Shown: positions 1 to 4,790 of the stretch, piece by piece | How the letters are laid out: the number at the start of each line of letters is the position of its first letter | How positions within the stretch are numbered: position 1 is the stretch's first letter | Assembly: GCA_900544295.1 (NCBI GenBank) | Contig: UQUO01000074.1 | Coordinates: forward strand, 1 to 6,792 | Source: an uncultured Eubacteriales bacterium | GTDB lineage: Bacteria; Bacillota; Clostridia; Oscillospirales; Oscillospiraceae | DNA: 6,792 nucleotides | Direction: 5' to 3' | Program-made: the position numbers and the translations under genes | The notes under the pieces: generated by a model | Databases searched by the model: none | What the model was told of the DNA's origin: nothing | What the model saw: the letters and a program-made list of their open reading frames with translations, nothing else

Positions 1-135
1 TCCAGGGGCGGAGCCCTTGGACGCGCGCCGCAGCGCGCGGAACGCCCCTTATGCTAAAGAAGCGCAGGAGGGGGTCAAAGGGGGAACCCTCGCCGGGGGT
101 TCCCCCTTTGCGGGCGGCCCCCGCCGCCCGCAGCC
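1..135 (+). repeat. Four-hairpin interspersed repeat, copy 1
   Basis: This GC-rich non-coding element recurs in the same orientation at 6512-6643 with only small differences. It is a chain of hairpins: CCAGGG/CCTTGG (about 2-20, one extra T in this copy); CGCGCGC/GCGCGCG around a CGCA tetraloop (22-28/33-39); a perfect 14-bp stem (76-89/97-110, loop TCGCCGG); and a 9-bp stem (110-118/123-131, loop CCCC). It lies just beyond the rubredoxin terminator. The window begins with the repeat, so its true left edge is not visible. It has no convincing open frame and no transposase nearby. It is best described as a short intergenic structured repeat, REP- or MITE-like; the family is not recognised. Confidence 0.85.
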
Positions 136-138
136 AAT

Positions 139-176
139 AAAAAAGGAGCCGACGGGAAAAACCCATCGGCTCCTTT
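139..176 (-). terminator. Intrinsic terminator of the perR-rbr-rubredoxin unit
   Basis: An 11-bp perfect stem (142-152 with 166-176) is extended by an inner GGG/CCC (154-156/162-164) around a loop of five A. Read on the minus strand, the stem ends in GGCTCC followed by six T (139-144). It starts 15 bases after the rubredoxin stop codon, so it closes the minus-strand operon. The A/T flanks also make it partly symmetrical, but plus-strand use would have only TTT. Confidence 0.9.
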
Positions 177-190
177 GCTATTGTGTTCGC

Positions 191-346
191 TTACGCCTTC
201 TCGAAGGCGTCCTTGCCCATGCCGCAGACGGGGCAGACCCAATCTTCGGGGACATCTTCCCAGGCGGTGCCGGGGGCAACGCCGTTGTCGGGGTCACCGA
301 CGGCGGGATCGTACTCGTAGCCGCAGACGCAGACGTACTTATCCAT
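191..346 (-). CDS. Rubredoxin (51 aa) with a shortened first Cys knuckle
   Basis: A small one-iron electron-transfer protein of the cytoplasm, likely donating electrons to rubrerythrin or other peroxide and oxygen reductases. The protein starts [14 protein letters not shown] and has the family hallmarks [11 protein letters not shown] (residues 17-27), W29, DWVCPVCG (35-42) and a short acidic/lysine tail. Length is normal for the family (about 52). The second iron-binding knuckle is canonical (C38-P-V-C41-G), but the first is C6-V-C8-G instead of the usual C-x-x-C-G, one residue short. The coding DNA there is a perfect repeat GTCTGC-GTCTGC, consistent with loss of one codon. AAAGGAG lies 8 bases before the ATG. 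It follows rbr by 45 bases and precedes a terminator, so it is the last gene of the unit. Identity is sure; whether the site binds iron normally is open. Confidence 0.93.
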   Translation of the reverse strand: MDKYVCVCGYEYDPAVGDPDNGVAPGTAWEDVPEDWVCPVCGMGKDAFEKA

Positions 347-391
347 TGTCAAGCTCCTTTATTTTTATTTCAAACGTACCGTACCTGAAAC

Positions 392-937
392 TCAGCCGAA
401 GTAGCGCTCCAGCAGGCCCTTGAAAGCCTTGCCGTGACGGGCCTCGTCGCGGGCCATCTCGTGGACGGTGTCGTGGATGGCGTCGAGATTCAGCTGCTTG
501 GCGAGCTTGGCCAGCTCGAACTTGCCGGCGGTGGCGCCGTTCTCGGCCTCAACGCGCATCTCGAGGTTCTTCTTGGTGCTGTCGGTGACGACCTCGCCCA
601 GAAGCTCTGCAAACTTTGCGGCGTGCTCAGCCTCTTCCCAGGCGGCCTTCTCCCAGTACAGGCCTATCTCGGGGTAACCCTCGCGGTGGGCGACGCGGGC
701 CATGGCCAGATACATGCCGACCTCGGTGCACTCGCCTTCAAAATTCATGCGCAGGCCAGCGATTATCTCATCGGGGCTGCCCTTCGCGACGCCGACAACG
801 TGCTCGGCCGCCCAGGACATCTCACCGGCTTCAACCTTCTTGAACTTCTCGGCCGGAGCCTTGCACTGCGGGCACTTCTCGGGAGGGGTGTCGCCCTCGT
901 GCACATAACCACATACGCTGCAGATCCACTTAGCCAT
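392..937 (-). CDS. rbr: Rubrerythrin, reverse (rubredoxin-first) type
   Basis: A non-haem diiron peroxidase that reduces hydrogen peroxide to water in the cytoplasm of anaerobes. The 181-residue protein has an N-terminal rubredoxin-like domain with C6-S-V-C9-G-Y and C22-P-Q-C25 (residues 1-35). A four-helix ferritin-like domain follows, with carboxylates in FEGECTE (66-72), E102-A-E-H105, E130/E132 and E165-A-R-H168. The two ExxH motifs are the expected diiron ligands. This domain order is the reverse of classical rubrerythrin and matches the O2/H2O2-induced reverse rubrerythrins known in clostridia. AGGAGG before the ATG at 937 fixes the start; a longer in-frame extension into perR has no ribosome site. 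It lies 55 bases after perR and 45 before rubredoxin, so co-regulation by PerR is likely. Confidence 0.95.
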   Translation of the reverse strand: MAKWICSVCGYVHEGDTPPEKCPQCKAPAEKFKKVEAGEMSWAAEHVVGVAKGSPDEIIAGLRMNFEGECTEVGMYLAMARVAHREGYPEIGLYWEKAAWEEAEHAAKFAELLGEVVTDSTKKNLEMRVEAENGATAGKFELAKLAKQLNLDAIHDTVHEMARDEARHGKAFKGLLERYFG

Positions 938-983
938 GATTTTTTCCTCCTGTAATTTATCTTTTTTGTTCAAAGTCTTATGT

Positions 984-1009
984 AAAAAACGGCTAAACGG
1001 CCGTTTTTT
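984..1009 (-). terminator. Terminator-like hairpin overlapping the perR stop codon
   Basis: A perfect 10-bp inverted repeat: AAAAAACGGC (984-993), loop TAAACG, GCCGTTTTTT (1000-1009). On the minus strand it ends in six T, immediately downstream of perR. The perR stop codon (993-995) is inside the structure, and a translating ribosome would cover it. With only four G/C pairs in the stem it may be a partial terminator that lowers or uncouples rbr-rubredoxin expression rather than a full stop. Confidence 0.6.
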
Positions 1010-1394
1010 GCCCGTTAAGGCAGCTCCGGCAGGTGCCGGAAAAGCTGAGGGAGTGTCCGCTGACTTCACCGCCCGTCTCGCTCTCTACGGACTTGTCCAG
1101 CTCGCTCAGGCAGGGGGAGCAGACGTCGAGCACGCAGCCGCACTCGGAGCAGATGAAATGCGCATGGGGCTTCGTGATCGCATCGTACCGCTCCTGGCCG
1201 GAGACGGTGCCGACGCTGATGACGTCCCCGTCCCGGATGAACATGGCGAGGTTCCGATACACGGTGCCGAGACTCAGATCCGGATACTCCGGCTTCAGTC
1301 TCGCATACAGCATCTCCGCGCTCGGGTGCTCTGTCGTATTGCGCAGAGCGTCCAGTATTGCCTGTCGCTTTTTGCTGTACTTGCGCGCCTCCAT
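993..1394 (-). CDS. perR: PerR, Fur-family peroxide-responsive repressor
   Basis: A dimeric metal-dependent DNA-binding repressor whose iron-catalysed histidine oxidation by H2O2 releases DNA. The 133-residue protein has an N-terminal winged helix (about 4-70, with the recognition-helix motif LGTVYRNL at 42-49) and a C-terminal dimerisation domain. Structural zinc cysteines are C82-x-x-C85 and C122-x-x-C125. The regulatory metal ligands of Bacillus PerR line up as H23 (in EHPSAEM), D71, H77, H79 and D90. The Asp at the last position favours PerR over Fur. The N-terminus is short for the family. GGAGG (1400-1404) lies 5 bases before the ATG; an upstream in-frame extension lacks a ribosome site. 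It heads perR-rbr-rubredoxin, has its own promoter and a Per-box-like site, and so is probably self-repressed. Confidence 0.9.
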   Translation of the reverse strand: MEARKYSKKRQAILDALRNTTEHPSAEMLYARLKPEYPDLSLGTVYRNLAMFIRDGDVISVGTVSGQERYDAITKPHAHFICSECGCVLDVCSPCLSELDKSVESETGGEVSGHSLSFSGTCRSCLNGQKTAV

Positions 1395-1408
1395 TCTTAC
1401 CTCCAAAA

Positions 1409-1423
1409 CAATAATGATTCTTA
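1409..1423. promoter_or_regulatory. Candidate Per box (PerR operator)
   Basis: CAATAATGATTCTTA matches the 7-1-7 Per-box consensus TTATAATNATTATAA at 10 of 14 defined positions. It sits within a wider symmetrical AATAA-N6-TTATT element (1410-1425). It falls just downstream of the expected start of the minus-strand perR transcript (about 1427), a location suited to repression. A Fur or Zur box would look similar; the assignment to PerR rests on the adjacent gene. Confidence 0.55.
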
Positions 1424-1433
1424 TTACGATGTT

Positions 1434-1462
1434 AATATAGCACGGCTGTTCAGATTTGTAAA
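1434..1462 (-). promoter_or_regulatory. Sigma-A-type promoter of perR
   Basis: On the minus strand TTTACA (1462-1457) is followed by a 17-base spacer and TATATT (1439-1434), each one or two bases from consensus. The predicted start is near 1427, giving a leader of about 33 bases before the perR ATG. It lies between the CBS-gene stop (1472) and perR, with no terminator between them, so read-through from upstream is also possible. Confidence 0.7.
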
Positions 1463-1471
1463 GCCCCAATT

Positions 1472-1921
1472 TTAATTTTCTTCAGATTTTTTGGGCGGCG
1501 CGGCTCGGCGGAGGTTGGAGGAGATATCGGCAAGAGCGGCGGCAGCCTCCATATCGCAGCGTCGGGCCATGTCGGCCAGGGAAAGCATGCCGACCAGCTT
1601 GCCGCCCTCGACCACGGGCAGGCGGCGGACCTGGTCGCCGCGCATGAGGCGGGCGGCCTCGGAGATCTCGGTGCCGGGCGCGGCGGTGACGACGCCCCGG
1701 CTCATGATCTCGCGCACCTCCAGAGTTCTGGGGTCGGAGCCTGAGGCTACGCAGCGCAGCACGATGTCGCGGTCCGTCAGGATGCCGCGGAGCCTGCCGG
1801 AGTCGTCCGTGACGGGCAGGGCGCCCAGGTTCATGCGCTTCAAAAGCCGCGCGGCGGCAATGACGGGTTCCTTCTGACCTATTGTGACGACTCTGCCGGA
1901 CATTATATCGGATACCTTCAT
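1472..1921 (-). CDS. Two-CBS-domain (Bateman module) protein
   Basis: A cytoplasmic protein of 149 residues made almost entirely of a CBS pair: CBS1 about residues 1-58 (MKVSDIMSGRVVTI start, GILTDRDI at 46-53) and CBS2 about 66-125 (EIMSRGVVT, LPVVEGGKLVGMLSLADMA at 101-119). A polar tail ends in APPKKSEEN. Such stand-alone modules bind adenine nucleotides or similar ligands and sense energy or redox state; the partner and ligand cannot be told here. GGGAGG lies about 11 bases before the ATG at 1921, a slightly long spacing, and the site is inside a predicted stem (see 1934-1975). The gene sits 61 bases after spoIIP and 77 before perR on the same strand. Longer in-frame extension lacks a ribosome site. 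Family is sure, function unknown. Confidence 0.85.
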   Translation of the reverse strand: MKVSDIMSGRVVTIGQKEPVIAAARLLKRMNLGALPVTDDSGRLRGILTDRDIVLRCVASGSDPRTLEVREIMSRGVVTAAPGTEISEAARLMRGDQVRRLPVVEGGKLVGMLSLADMARRCDMEAAAALADISSNLRRAAPPKKSEEN

Positions 1922-1933
1922 TATAATAAAACA

Positions 1934-1975
1934 CCTCCCGGTACGTTCTAAGGGGATTCTTGACGTGCCGGGAGG
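1934..1975 (-). promoter_or_regulatory. Hairpin that would cover the CBS-gene ribosome site
   Basis: CCTCCCGGTACG (1934-1945) and CGTGCCGGGAGG (1964-1975) form a 12-position inverted repeat with one mismatch and an 18-base loop. On the minus strand the 3' arm contains the GGGAGG ribosome site of the CBS gene. It also starts 8 bases after the spoIIP stop and is followed by TGTTTTATT. It could therefore be a spoIIP terminator, a translational gate, or both. Confidence 0.55.
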
Positions 1976-1982
1976 CAAATAT

Positions 1983-3020
1983 TCAGTTTTCCTCCACAAG
2001 TTTAAGCAGCGCCGGCCCCACGGCGTCGGCGTAGAGCCTCACGGCCTGCAGCGCTTCCTGAAGCGTGTTGCCGCTGGAGCCGACCTCAAGTATCATGGAG
2101 CCCGTGGTGAGATGTTGGTTGTAGCGCTCCTGCGTCACGGTGATGGGGCGGGCCAGGGTGGGGTACTTGGCGTTCACCGCCTGCTGGAGATAGAGCGCAA
2201 GGCGCAGGTTCTGCTCCCACTCCGGGTGATAGAGGCCGCCCTCGCCGGTGCCGACGAGCATCATCAGCTGGGAGGAGACCTGCCCGTCCAGCTCCGCCAT
2301 GGTCTTGTAGGTCACGTCCCCGTCGCCAAGCGCGTCCCTGTGCAGGTCGATGACGATGGCTATGTCCGGGTACTGTGCAAGGTAGGCCTCGATCGCCGCG
2401 CCCGAGCGGTTGTAGGAGCCGGTATAGCTCGGGTAGTCATATATCTCCCTGTCGTGCAGCACGGATAGCCCCTGCTTTTCGAAGGCCGCCGTCAGCTCGT
2501 CGCCTACGCGTACAACATTGTAATTGAGGTCCTCGGTGCGGTAGCTGTCGGAGGCCTCGTACTGGTCCAACCTGTCCGGTGTGTAGGCCTCGCTGCCGTG
2601 GGTGTGGATGATGAGTATCTGCGGCCCTTCGGCAGGCAGGCTCTGGCTTGGACCGAGCTTCACGAGTTCGCCTACGTCGATATCATAACTGGTGGAGTTT
2701 TTAATGGAGAGGCCGCTGTATATCGTCGTCTCGACGATGTTTCCGGCCTCCTCGCCCCCGTCGTCAGGCTCCGGCTCCTCCGCGGCCTCGGGAGAGGGGC
2801 TCGGGTCGAGGACGATGGAGGGGTAGACCGGGTCCGAAGCGGGCGCGGTCTCCTCCGCGGCGCGTGGGCCGAGCTCAAGGTCGATGCTCGCAGAGACCAT
2901 CCGGCCGCCCAGCGCCTCGTTCACCATGCCGGCCAGCGCCTCGCCCGCGCCGCCGGCCAGCGCCAGTTTTGCGCCGACGAGCAGCACTCCGGCTGCCGCC
3001 AGCTTCTTTGCCCAGCCCAT
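1983..3020 (-). CDS. spoIIP: Stage II sporulation protein P, SpoIIP
   Basis: A membrane-anchored peptidoglycan amidase/endopeptidase of the SpoIID-SpoIIM-SpoIIP engulfment machine, acting at the septum and around the forespore. The 345-residue protein has one N-terminal hydrophobic segment (about 7-32). An acidic, Pro-rich linker (about 55-93, with SPSPEAAEEPEPDD) follows, then the SpoIIP domain (about 96-340). Family motifs are ILIIHTHGSEAY (135-146), RTEDLNYNVVRVGDEL (161-176), IDLHRDA (224-230), ERYNQHL (298-304) and LEVGSSGNTLQEA (311-323). The conserved His139, His141, His227 and Glu312 are the probable metal site. A G-rich ribosome site (GGGGGG) precedes the ATG at 3020 by 7 bases. It is slightly shorter than Bacillus SpoIIP, mostly in the linker. 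No clear mother-cell (sigma-E) promoter was found upstream, but one is expected for this family. Confidence 0.93.
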   Translation of the reverse strand: MGWAKKLAAAGVLLVGAKLALAGGAGEALAGMVNEALGGRMVSASIDLELGPRAAEETAPASDPVYPSIVLDPSPSPEAAEEPEPDDGGEEAGNIVETTIYSGLSIKNSTSYDIDVGELVKLGPSQSLPAEGPQILIIHTHGSEAYTPDRLDQYEASDSYRTEDLNYNVVRVGDELTAAFEKQGLSVLHDREIYDYPSYTGSYNRSGAAIEAYLAQYPDIAIVIDLHRDALGDGDVTYKTMAELDGQVSSQLMMLVGTGEGGLYHPEWEQNLRLALYLQQAVNAKYPTLARPITVTQERYNQHLTTGSMILEVGSSGNTLQEALQAVRLYADAVGPALLKLVEEN

Positions 3021-3047
3021 TCCGCCACCCCCCTCGGGAAATGTTAT

Positions 3048-3095
3048 GCCCGGCGCCGGGCAAAGATGCCGCCGCACGCCCCCCCCCTTGCCCGG
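3048..3095 (-). promoter_or_regulatory. Overlapping inverted repeats and G9 tract in the spoIIP upstream region
   Basis: A 14-base perfect palindrome GCCCGGCGCCGGGC (3048-3061) shares its right arm with a second inverted repeat, CCGGGCAA (3056-3063) with TTGCCCGG (3088-3095). The two pairings exclude each other. Between them is a run of nine C on the plus strand (3079-3087), G9 on the spoIIP strand. The element lies 28-75 bases upstream of the spoIIP ATG and includes the -35 of the divergent promoter. Function unknown. Confidence 0.4.
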
Positions 3096-3116
3096 AAACA
3101 AAATTTGTGGTATATT
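3088..3116 (+). promoter_or_regulatory. Sigma-A-type promoter of the TSCPD gene
   Basis: TTGCCC (3088-3093), a 17-base spacer and TATATT (3111-3116) give a good vegetative-type promoter, with a predicted start near 3123 and a leader of about 58 bases. It faces away from spoIIP. Confidence 0.65.
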
Positions 3117-3180
3117 ATTCCGGCGTAATGCGCAAAGATATACATAATAAGTCGAAGCCTGACGAAAGGAAGAATGTAAA

Positions 3181-3438
3181 ATGGAGCATGTTTTCAGGCC
3201 CCGCGGGGTGTGTTCGCATGAAATGCGGGTGGAGATAGAGGACGGGATAATCCGCAAGGTTGCCGTGAAAGGGGGATGCAGCGGCAACTTGCAGGGCATT
3301 TCCAAGCTCCTGGTGGGGATGGACGCCCGTGAGGCCATCTCACGGATGCGCGGCATCCGATGCGGCTTCAAGCCCACATCCTGCCCCGATCAGCTCTCAA
3401 AAGCCATCGAGGAGTGCCTCGAAAAAACTTCAAATTGA
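3181..3438 (+). CDS. TSCPD-domain protein (TIGR03905-like), function unknown
   Basis: A small protein of 85 residues filling the TSCPD family's usual length. The signature segments are GVCS (9-12), KGGCSGNLQGISKLLVG (30-46), RGIRCG (57-62) and the name-giving TSCPDQL (66-72). Four cysteines fall in the conserved segments (C11, C33, C61, C68); C79 is extra. Related TSCPD domains occur at the C-terminus of vitamin-B12-dependent ribonucleotide reductases, where they are thought to help metal or nucleic-acid contacts; the free-standing form has no established role. No signal peptide or membrane segment is seen, so it should be cytoplasmic. AAAGGA lies about 11 bases before the ATG, and a nearer upstream ATG is immediately followed by a stop. 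It has its own promoter and probable terminator, so it is likely monocistronic. Confidence 0.88.
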   Translation: MEHVFRPRGVCSHEMRVEIEDGIIRKVAVKGGCSGNLQGISKLLVGMDAREAISRMRGIRCGFKPTSCPDQLSKAIEECLEKTSN

Positions 3439-3450
3439 TTTACATAATAT

Positions 3451-3489
3451 CTCGAAATAATTACAAAGGTAACAAAAATCGAGCTTTTT
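3451..3489 (+). terminator. Probable weak terminator of the TSCPD gene
   Basis: CTCGA (3451-3455) pairs with TCGAG (3479-3483) around an inner TTAC/GTAA hairpin (3461-3464/3469-3472), followed by CTTTTTG. The arrangement, 12 bases after the stop codon, is right for a terminator, but the stems are short and interrupted. Confidence 0.35.
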
Positions 3490-3653
3490 GTCATCCAAAC
3501 TTGCGTTGTTGCAAAAAAAATTAAGTCGATTTCGGTCGAATAAGAAAAATTCGGCACAAAGCACAACACAAGATATAGACAATATCGACGATTATCGCCC
3601 GAAATAGCCATATAATGTGGTAGGCTTGTTTACTATAATTAAATTTGCGAAAC

Positions 3654-3724
3654 TCGGTTTATGCAAAATACCGATTGAATTCGTCATGCAATTTTGACTA
3701 TAATTATTGCAGGAATCGGTTTTT
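3654..3724 (+). promoter_or_regulatory. Mutually exclusive pairing segments before the hydrolase gene
   Basis: ACCGATT (3670-3676) can pair upstream with TCGGT (3654-3658, via ACCGA) or downstream with AATCGGT (3714-3720). The downstream form encloses a second stem GCAAT/ATTGC (3688-3692/3706-3710) and is followed by five T (3720-3724). The layout resembles antiterminator/terminator switching, but the stems are short and A/T-rich, and a transcript from the promoter at 3675-3704 would not contain all segments. Confidence 0.3.
3675..3704 (+). promoter_or_regulatory. Candidate promoter of the cell-wall hydrolase gene
   Basis: TTGAAT (3675-3680), an 18-base spacer and a perfect TATAAT (3699-3704) predict a start near 3711 and a leader of about 63 bases. 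This looks like sigma-A. It does not match the sporulation sigma consensus sequences well, although the product resembles germination hydrolases. Confidence 0.5.
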
Positions 3725-3773
3725 GATGTCCACGCGCCCCATTAAGCGCGCGGGAAGTAAACTGAGGTGCAAA

Positions 3774-4715
3774 ATGTCCGACAGAAGAAAAAGCAATATG
3801 GCCATACTTATCGCGGTGGCTGTACTGTGCCTGACTGCGAGCGGCTCGTTCGGCAGCGCCGGGGGAGCGGGAGCGATATACTCTCCGCCGAGCTGGGAGC
3901 TTCCCATCTTAGTCTCGGATGAAGTGGAGCTGCCTGCCGAGCCGTCGGCGAGCGCGTCGGCGCAGCCGGGCGGAGAGCAGCTGGAAGAGTATGGCGGAGA
4001 GCTCACGGAGCTGTACATAAACGGGGCGCTTCATTCTGCCTGCCGCATTATCGGCGGCAAGGTACGCATGACGCTTGAGGAATTTGCCGAGGTGACCGGG
4101 CTCGAATACGAGGACGGGAAAATTGACGGCGTCGAGCTGAAACTCGCGGAGAGCGGGGAGTACGTCGAGGTGAACGGCCGCTGCCTCTATCTTGAGGGCG
4201 GGCTGCTGAACGTGGACGGGGCTGAGCTCTGGCCGGTGAGCGAGCTGGGCCGCATCTTCGGCTGTGAGGTCGTCTGGGACAGCGCAACGGGCAGCCTGAA
4301 CATAGACACCACCGGCATGGAGCTGCTCGAAGCAGGGGAGAGCTTCTACAACGCGGACGACGTCTACTGGCTCTCGCGCATTATCTATTCCGAATCGGGC
4401 AACCAGTCGCTCGAAGGCATGCTGGGCGTCGGGGACGTGGTCATGAACCGCGTGGCCTCTGCGGCCTTCCCGAATTCGATCTACGAGGTCATCTTCGACT
4501 CGCGCTACGGCGTGCAGTTTTCTCCGGTGGAGACGGGCAGCATCTATCTCGAACCGACTGAGGAATGTGTGATCGCGGCAAAGCTCTGCCTTGAGGGCTA
4601 CGACATCGTCGGCGGGGCGCTGTATTTCGTGAACCCGGACATAGGTGTTTCGAGCTGGTTTGCACAGACGCGCACCTATGTGACGAGCATAGGCGACCAC
4701 GACTTCTATGCCTGA
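3774..4715 (+). CDS. Membrane-anchored SleB-like cell-wall hydrolase with stalk domain
   Basis: Probably cleaves peptidoglycan outside the membrane, in the vegetative wall or spore cortex. The 313-residue protein has a charged start (MSDRRK), a hydrophobic signal or anchor (about 9-28) and a low-complexity linker (about 50-72, PAEPSASASAQPGGE). A copper-amine-oxidase-N-like stalk domain follows (about 78-178, with ELYINGALH and ELWPVSELGRIFG), then a Hydrolase_2/SleB domain (about 192-313). The latter shows SRIIYSESGNQSLEGMLGVGDVVMNRV, with Glu207 as the expected catalytic acid, and ends GALYFVNPDIG...SIGDHDFYA. GAGGTG lies 4 bases before the chosen ATG, which sits directly before the anchor; a 43-residue longer in-frame reading runs into AT-rich leader and lacks a ribosome site. 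Its terminator overlaps the rsmG promoter. Substrate (cortex or vegetative wall) is not decided by the sequence. Confidence 0.87.
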   Translation: MSDRRKSNMAILIAVAVLCLTASGSFGSAGGAGAIYSPPSWELPILVSDEVELPAEPSASASAQPGGEQLEEYGGELTELYINGALHSACRIIGGKVRMTLEEFAEVTGLEYEDGKIDGVELKLAESGEYVEVNGRCLYLEGGLLNVDGAELWPVSELGRIFGCEVVWDSATGSLNIDTTGMELLEAGESFYNADDVYWLSRIIYSESGNQSLEGMLGVGDVVMNRVASAAFPNSIYEVIFDSRYGVQFSPVETGSIYLEPTEECVIAAKLCLEGYDIVGGALYFVNPDIGVSSWFAQTRTYVTSIGDHDFYA

Positions 4716-4744
4716 TTGAAGTTTTTTGACAGCCATGATATAAT
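4716..4744 (+). promoter_or_regulatory. Sigma-A-type promoter of rsmG
   Basis: TTGAAG (4716-4721) begins at the base after the hydrolase stop codon; a 17-base spacer leads to a perfect TATAAT (4739-4744). The predicted start is near 4751. The last bases of the -10 are already part of the terminator stem of the upstream gene. Confidence 0.7.
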
Positions 4745-4778
4745 ACCGGGCGCACAAACGCGTCCGGTATTGTTTTTT
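4742..4778 (+). terminator. Intrinsic terminator of the hydrolase gene
   Basis: AATACCGG (4742-4749) pairs perfectly with CCGGTATT (4764-4771), with a possible inner GCG/CGC, followed by G and six T (4773-4778). It ends 12 bases before the rsmG start. A transcript begun at about 4751 would miss the 5' arm and so escape termination. Confidence 0.8.
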
Positions 4779-4790
4779 GAGGTGATGGAA

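Larger units (their letters stand above)
3439..3773. other. AT-rich intergenic region without a gene
   Basis: Between the TSCPD stop and the hydrolase start lie 335 bases. By direct count 3439-3720 has about 33% G+C, whereas the flanking genes are clearly GC-rich. No credible frame is found on either strand. Visible are a probable terminator (3451-3489), small inverted repeats such as GATAT/ATATC (3572-3576/3582-3586), two TATAAT hexamers at 3611 and 3634 without good -35 boxes, a better promoter (3675-3704) and a set of pairing segments (3654-3724). An unannotated small RNA or a stage-specific promoter could be hidden here. Confidence 0.7.

Noticed and set aside
434..955. A 173-codon plus-strand open frame
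   Set aside because: It is antisense to rubrerythrin, has no ribosome site and no recognisable domain.
1884..2468. A 194-codon plus-strand open frame
   Set aside because: It is antisense to the CBS gene and the end of spoIIP, and shows no family features.
3390..3611. A 73-codon minus-strand frame in the AT-rich gap
   Set aside because: It overlaps the TSCPD coding region, lacks a ribosome site and resembles chance AT-rich translation.
4726..4744. TTGACA followed by TATAAT
   Set aside because: The spacing is only 7 bases, so they cannot be one promoter; the TTGAAG at 4716 with a 17-base spacer fits the same TATAAT.
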